Made by a program: the position numbers and the translations under genes
Shown: positions 59,901 to 64,000 of the stretch, piece after piece
How positions within the stretch are numbered: the first letter of the stretch is position 1
Layout: every line of letters starts with the position of its first letter
The notes under the pieces: generated by a model
Told to the model about the DNA's origin: nothing
Database searches by the model: none
What the model saw: the letters and a program-made list of their open reading frames with translations, nothing else
Assembly (NCBI GenBank): GCA_029255685.2
Contig: CM055314.2
Location: 6,342,399 to 6,406,398 of the forward strand
DNA length: 64,000 nt
Source: Silene conica
Taxonomy: Eukaryota; Streptophyta; Magnoliopsida; Caryophyllales; Caryophyllaceae
Reading direction: 5' to 3'

Positions 59901-62900
59901 GGCGTCAACATTTTCACACAGTCCCATTAAAAATTCAATTTGGTTAGCCAACCAAGATCATTTTAGGTGGCTCTAGTTGTTGTTGACGTTACCGTTTTGT
60001 TGTGAGGAGGGGTACAACTAAACCAACCCAGTCAATCTTGAGTCCAAAAACCAAACCCTTTTCAGATTGAAACAATAACAGCCGGCATGCCTATCCCAGT
60101 CTCACCATACAATTAATGAGTGTGCAAGAGCCAGAATCTGAATTCTTTGCCTCCAAATTGGAAACTACACCGTAGCTGCTCAGACAAGCTTTTTTGCCAA
60201 ACGTTATTTCTTATTATCAAACACTTTATCATTTCACAGAGTTCTAAGCTGTTCTTATAGTTTGATTCCAGAGGTTAGGTTCTGGAATCCCACAAGAAAC
60301 CATGCATATAGAATGAAAAATAATTCATATAGTCAACAACTCAACACATATGCCATTAGGGAAGAGCAGCTGATATTGAGAATAAAACCAGGAAAGCATG
60401 CATACCATCAGCTCCTGAATTTTGCCACATTTATAAACCATCTGGTGGGAAACATAAGTAGAAGGATAATACTTCGTAAAATGATTCTTCAATATGGTAC
60501 TAAACGACTCATCCTCGGACCATGGGATACCACGAACAAGAACTGCAAATTGGCTTAAATCTTCAGCAAATCCTTTAATATAGGCAAGTCTCATCCTAAT
60601 AATGTTTTTGTTTTCCTGGCACGTATCAACAAATTACAGGTCAGGAGCTAACATGATAAGTTGCCTCATAGGCAGAATGAACATCGTGTCGAAGAGAATT
60701 AGATGGGTGTTAACAACTTTACTCTGTACTTACAAAGTATAGAAGAATGCAAGCGGAGCAAGAAATAATATACAGTGAAAGACAATGAGCCCAGAGCCTG
60801 AAAACATGGAGAGCAACAATAATCAATAATTAAACTAAACAGCATCATATAAGTCAAAACTTCATAGAATCCTTGTTGCTGGAGTGCATTCACGCAGAAA
60901 AAACTGGGAAAAAAAATTACTTTGTCAGCATCATACAAGTGAGACACTTTACAGTCCTTGTTGCTTTACAGCATTCATGCAGAACAAAAGTATCTGCTCA
61001 GTTTTTCAAAAAAGTGAGTAGTTTACATCCAAAACACCAACCTGAATGGGGAGGTACCAAACTCACAGCAAATTAATTTACAGGAAAATAAAAAGAAAAA
61101 AAGGGAGAACGATAAATTTCACAATGGTCCTCATAACTTTCCACAAACCAAAAATTACAGTCATAGGTAAAATAACAATCATACCAAAAGAAAAACAGAA
61201 GACATTTTCATACAAACTGGATAAAAAGAAAAACACCACTTAATGAGCAAAAAACAATCATACCATCGAGATCCTTCTTTGATATTCTGGGTGGTAAACA
61301 CTTCGAGGGATTCAGGCGAATAAAGCTCGTGGTTCATCTCGTGACCATAATAGTTCAACGGGAGCACAATTGCAGTGCACACAATAGCAGCAATGGAGAA
61401 AATTCGGATACTACAAAAGAAACATAGCAATGTTAATAGACAAACTATCTAGTTAACATAGACAACAACTACTAGAAAGACAACCGTTACTTTTGCCACA
61501 TCATCAAAAAGAGTTTTGCCAACAACTTTCTCCACGTCATGCTTTAAATTTCGGTTTGAGACTTGATCTCAATATCGGTCTATGTCAACGCTTGAGGCAT
61601 AGACGTCGTTGATATCGCTCTAAAATCTGATCTCAATGAACTTCAAACTCTCGAATACCCTGTTTTAATGTGGTGTTGCAACAGATATTTAATATCCTGC
61701 CCCAATAACGTTTTTCACAGAAAGGTTCAACTATATTCGACCATGTATGTTGTCAAGACCGTCAGCAGTATAGGTGCAATAATGAAGTTTGCTAAGAGGC
61801 TTGTTTAGTTAATGTCGGGTAGGACAACAGGTATTTAATTAAGCACTTGATGCCTGTAATTAGTTAAATAATTTCCCCTTACACTAGAGTTTCAATTTTC
61901 AATCCATGAAATTCCTAGCCGGGATACGAAATAATGAGTCGAACTATAATACTGGATGGTTTTCCAGTTAGCAACTTTGGAAGGTTTCCAAGGCACCACA
62001 ATCAATACATGAGTACCACAATGCAGTTGCCATGGGGTCTTAGACAGCTAAGTAATCCCGGTCAAGTAATCAAGTACACACACAGTCCCGACCGTAGGTA
62101 ATATACTGCCATCATGGACTGGATCCTCTAAAGTACAATTTTCGATGCCCTTAATTTCTCTTTAAAATAAGCACAAAGGGGGTAATATAGTAAATTATTT
62201 GATTGGGTAGGAACGATAAAAAGAAGATTCCTATAAAATTTTGTACTTATACTTACAAAAGAAAATTAATGGTTGGTTATCCTAGATTGGATCCAGTGAA
62301 ATACATTTTATATTTTTTCTCAGCCATAAATGATACTCATTAATAACTTTATTGCCATTTTGTTTTATTTGATGAGAGACAAACGATGGGTTATAAAAGC
62401 AATCAACTAATAATCAAATTTATAAAATATATTCATATAGTATATATATTTTTAGGGCTATACGGATTCAAACCATAGACATTTTGAACTTCAATTCTAC
62501 GCACTCCACATTATAGGCAATATGCAAGTCGCTTATTATGGCAGCTCTGAGTCTCTGACACCCAAGGCAGCAGCATATTGCAACTATGGTGACTCCCAAA
62601 CAAAGGTAAAGGCAGTGAGTGAAAAATACAAACATGCTCAATCGTCAAATTCTTCTACGCAATAATACAGCCTATAAAAGAGCCCAGCAGCACAGCAATG
62701 TACTGGAAAGTAAACTCTCAATTCAGAAACAGATACAACGCTTATCTAATGAAGACACCCGAGCCAAAATAGTGAAAATGCAAGCCACACAAACAATATT
62801 GAATGAGGTTTTAGAAACAAGAACTAATCACCTGAACACAAGTGTCCTCACAAATACAACCGCATCCAATCCTCCAATAGCCATTATCACATCTTCGGAT

Positions 62901-63115
62901 GTCTCCCAGGCCTTAAGTATCCAACTAGGAGAAGGTACAAATCGGTCAAACCAGTGAGGATCATCTTGGCGCTTTGATCGGATCTGTGCTAATCTACGTC
63001 CAAAGTAAACACTCTTATTGCTGGGTTGTTTTCTCAATATAGAATACAAAGAGATGAGCACAGCACAAATGCCTATATTGATCCCTGCGGACGTTAAAAG
63101 AGCAGAAATCTCCAT
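53990..63115 (-). CDS. RXW8: CSC1-like / OSCA (DUF221) channel, RXW8 type
   Basis: Predicted multi-pass membrane protein of the hyperosmolality-gated calcium channel family. Exons in coding order: 63115-62832, 61410-61264, 60797-60734, 60615-60406, 59639-59457, 58712-58414, 56787-56508, 55690-55412, 55182-54949, 54536-54356 and 54168-53990; all GT-AG and in phase, 779 residues. The protein opens MEISALLTSAGINIG (first membrane helix). It has the cytosolic region with RYAASCAAKALQSSNPMLWV and EPRDVYWQNLAIPY, then the DUF221 core with GYLPSVIL, PLMMLFSTIEGS, LTSGWTSLACE, LTFPYHTEIPRVLLF, VYRNQ and FTIPLMILTLLFNEYC. The last exon encodes three imperfect 9-10 residue repeats around YSQEL. If the final splice is skipped, the protein ends at 54288 (742 residues). 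The long introns (up to 1.7 kb) hold no clear transposons. Function of this subfamily is inferred from OSCA relatives. Confidence 0.9.
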
Positions 63116-64000
63116 TTCTCCCCACTAATCAGGAAACTTTTTGCATCTTTTACCAGCCAAATAACAAACACGAAAAGAACAATAATCGTTGGATCAAAAG
63201 ATAACCTTCCCCTTCTCTGACAGTAGGCAATCTACTGCAGAGAGATGCAAACACTGCAAACAGAAAATTTCCCAAGTCAGAAAAAGAACACAAAATATAT
63301 CTGAACTTCAAAATCAACAGCAGGAAACTAAAAACATCTAAAAATTGAAAGACTAACCTACTAATAGACTCAATAGAAGATAGAACATGGTTATCAAATT
63401 GAGTTGTTGCACAAAATGTACTTCTAAGTAATTTCGGCATCTAAGAACAATGTCCAAATAAAAAAGTATCAAGTAATTATGTGCTTTAGTGAAATCCATC
63501 TCTGTCCACGTATAGACGTAGCCTACACTACTCCGGCTATTCTTATTCACTCACATACACTCAACACACACATGGGTATGGCCTTTGAATACCTCATTCT
63601 AGCAAAAATGCATATTTTTCATAAAAATAGCAAGTCCGACACTTGCACACACAGCCGTGCCAGATACTTCTAAGCGAGTATAAGTAACATAGCTCGTGCA
63701 TTAGTGATGCAAGTGAGTATAATTTAGATTTAAGGTATATATTGCTAAATATAATGCTCATAAAGGACTGGCAACACACCACCAATTAGAAAAGCAAAAG
63801 TCGGCTTATTAGCCAGATCTACTAGTCATGTTTTTCAACGACTCTCCCTCCCCCCCACCCCGTCTTCCAAAACATCACATTTCTGGCCCCACTGATACCC
63901 TTTCCTACCCTAAACCTTGCACTGCAAAAACAGTCAACCCGAACCTGTACAATTAGAGAAGCAAAAGCCAGCTTGTTAGCCAGATCTACTAGCCATGTTC
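63116..64000. other. 5' flank of the CSC1-like gene with a 48-bp direct repeat
   Basis: Contains the leader and promoter of the minus-strand CSC1-like gene. Two similar direct repeats, ATTAGAAAAGCAAAAG... (about 63786-63833) and ATTAGAGAAGCAAAAG... (about 63952-63999), share AGCCAGATCTACTAG and lie 166 bp apart; the second touches the window edge. No gene is recognised. Confidence 0.55.

Overview
This is a plant nuclear window, almost certainly from a eudicot. It is AT-rich, its genes are spaced by kilobases and split by canonical GT-AG introns, and it is crowded with plant-type transposons (Ty1/copia, TRIM, Helitron, Stowaway, Tourist and hAT-like elements). The lineage cannot be fixed from sequence alone; some repeat families feel like Caryophyllales, but that is only an impression.

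I reconstructed six protein-coding genes by hand, checking splice sites and reading phase at every junction. (1) and (2) are two direct tandem copies (6218-12925 and 16950-22092, + strand) of a multi-module endo-1,4-beta-xylanase with three CBM22 modules and a GH10 catalytic domain, of the AtXYN1/RXF12 type. Both are intact. (3) A branched-chain amino-acid aminotransferase lies at 34918-41324 (+), with a 4.3 kb first intron full of nested MITEs. (4) A mitochondrial-type IscA-like Fe-S assembly protein lies at 42269-43577 (-), apparently with a 5'-UTR intron that holds a satellite-like array. (5) An R2R3-MYB factor of the MYB36/RAX type lies at 49852-51715 (-). (6) A CSC1-like/OSCA (DUF221) channel of the RXW8 type lies at 53990-63115 (-), with about 11 exons.

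Layout: 1-5.6 kb is repeat-rich and gene-free (Stowaway, Helitron-like and hAT-like elements). 5.9-22.1 kb is the tandem xylanase pair. 23.7-28.9 kb is a young copia element with near-identical LTRs and one in-frame stop. 28.9-34.7 kb is AT-rich with a Helitron and a nested Tourist/hAT pair. 34.9-45.3 kb holds BCAT and the IscA gene. 45.5-49.5 kb is a foldback element and a repeat-filled MITE. 49.8-63.1 kb holds the MYB and CSC1-like genes.

The genes do not form a pathway. The xylanases would act on cell-wall xylan, BCAT on Leu/Ile/Val metabolism, the IscA protein on Fe-S maturation, the MYB on transcription and the CSC1-like protein as a membrane channel. The most informative biology is the xylanase pair. 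The two copies carry different transposons in their introns, and one copy preserves the empty site of an insertion in the other. The same 72-bp-LTR TRIM family landed independently in the equivalent last intron of both copies. I found no evidence of a wholly new biological system; the best novel candidates are this TRIM family and the repeat-derived structures listed in the findings.
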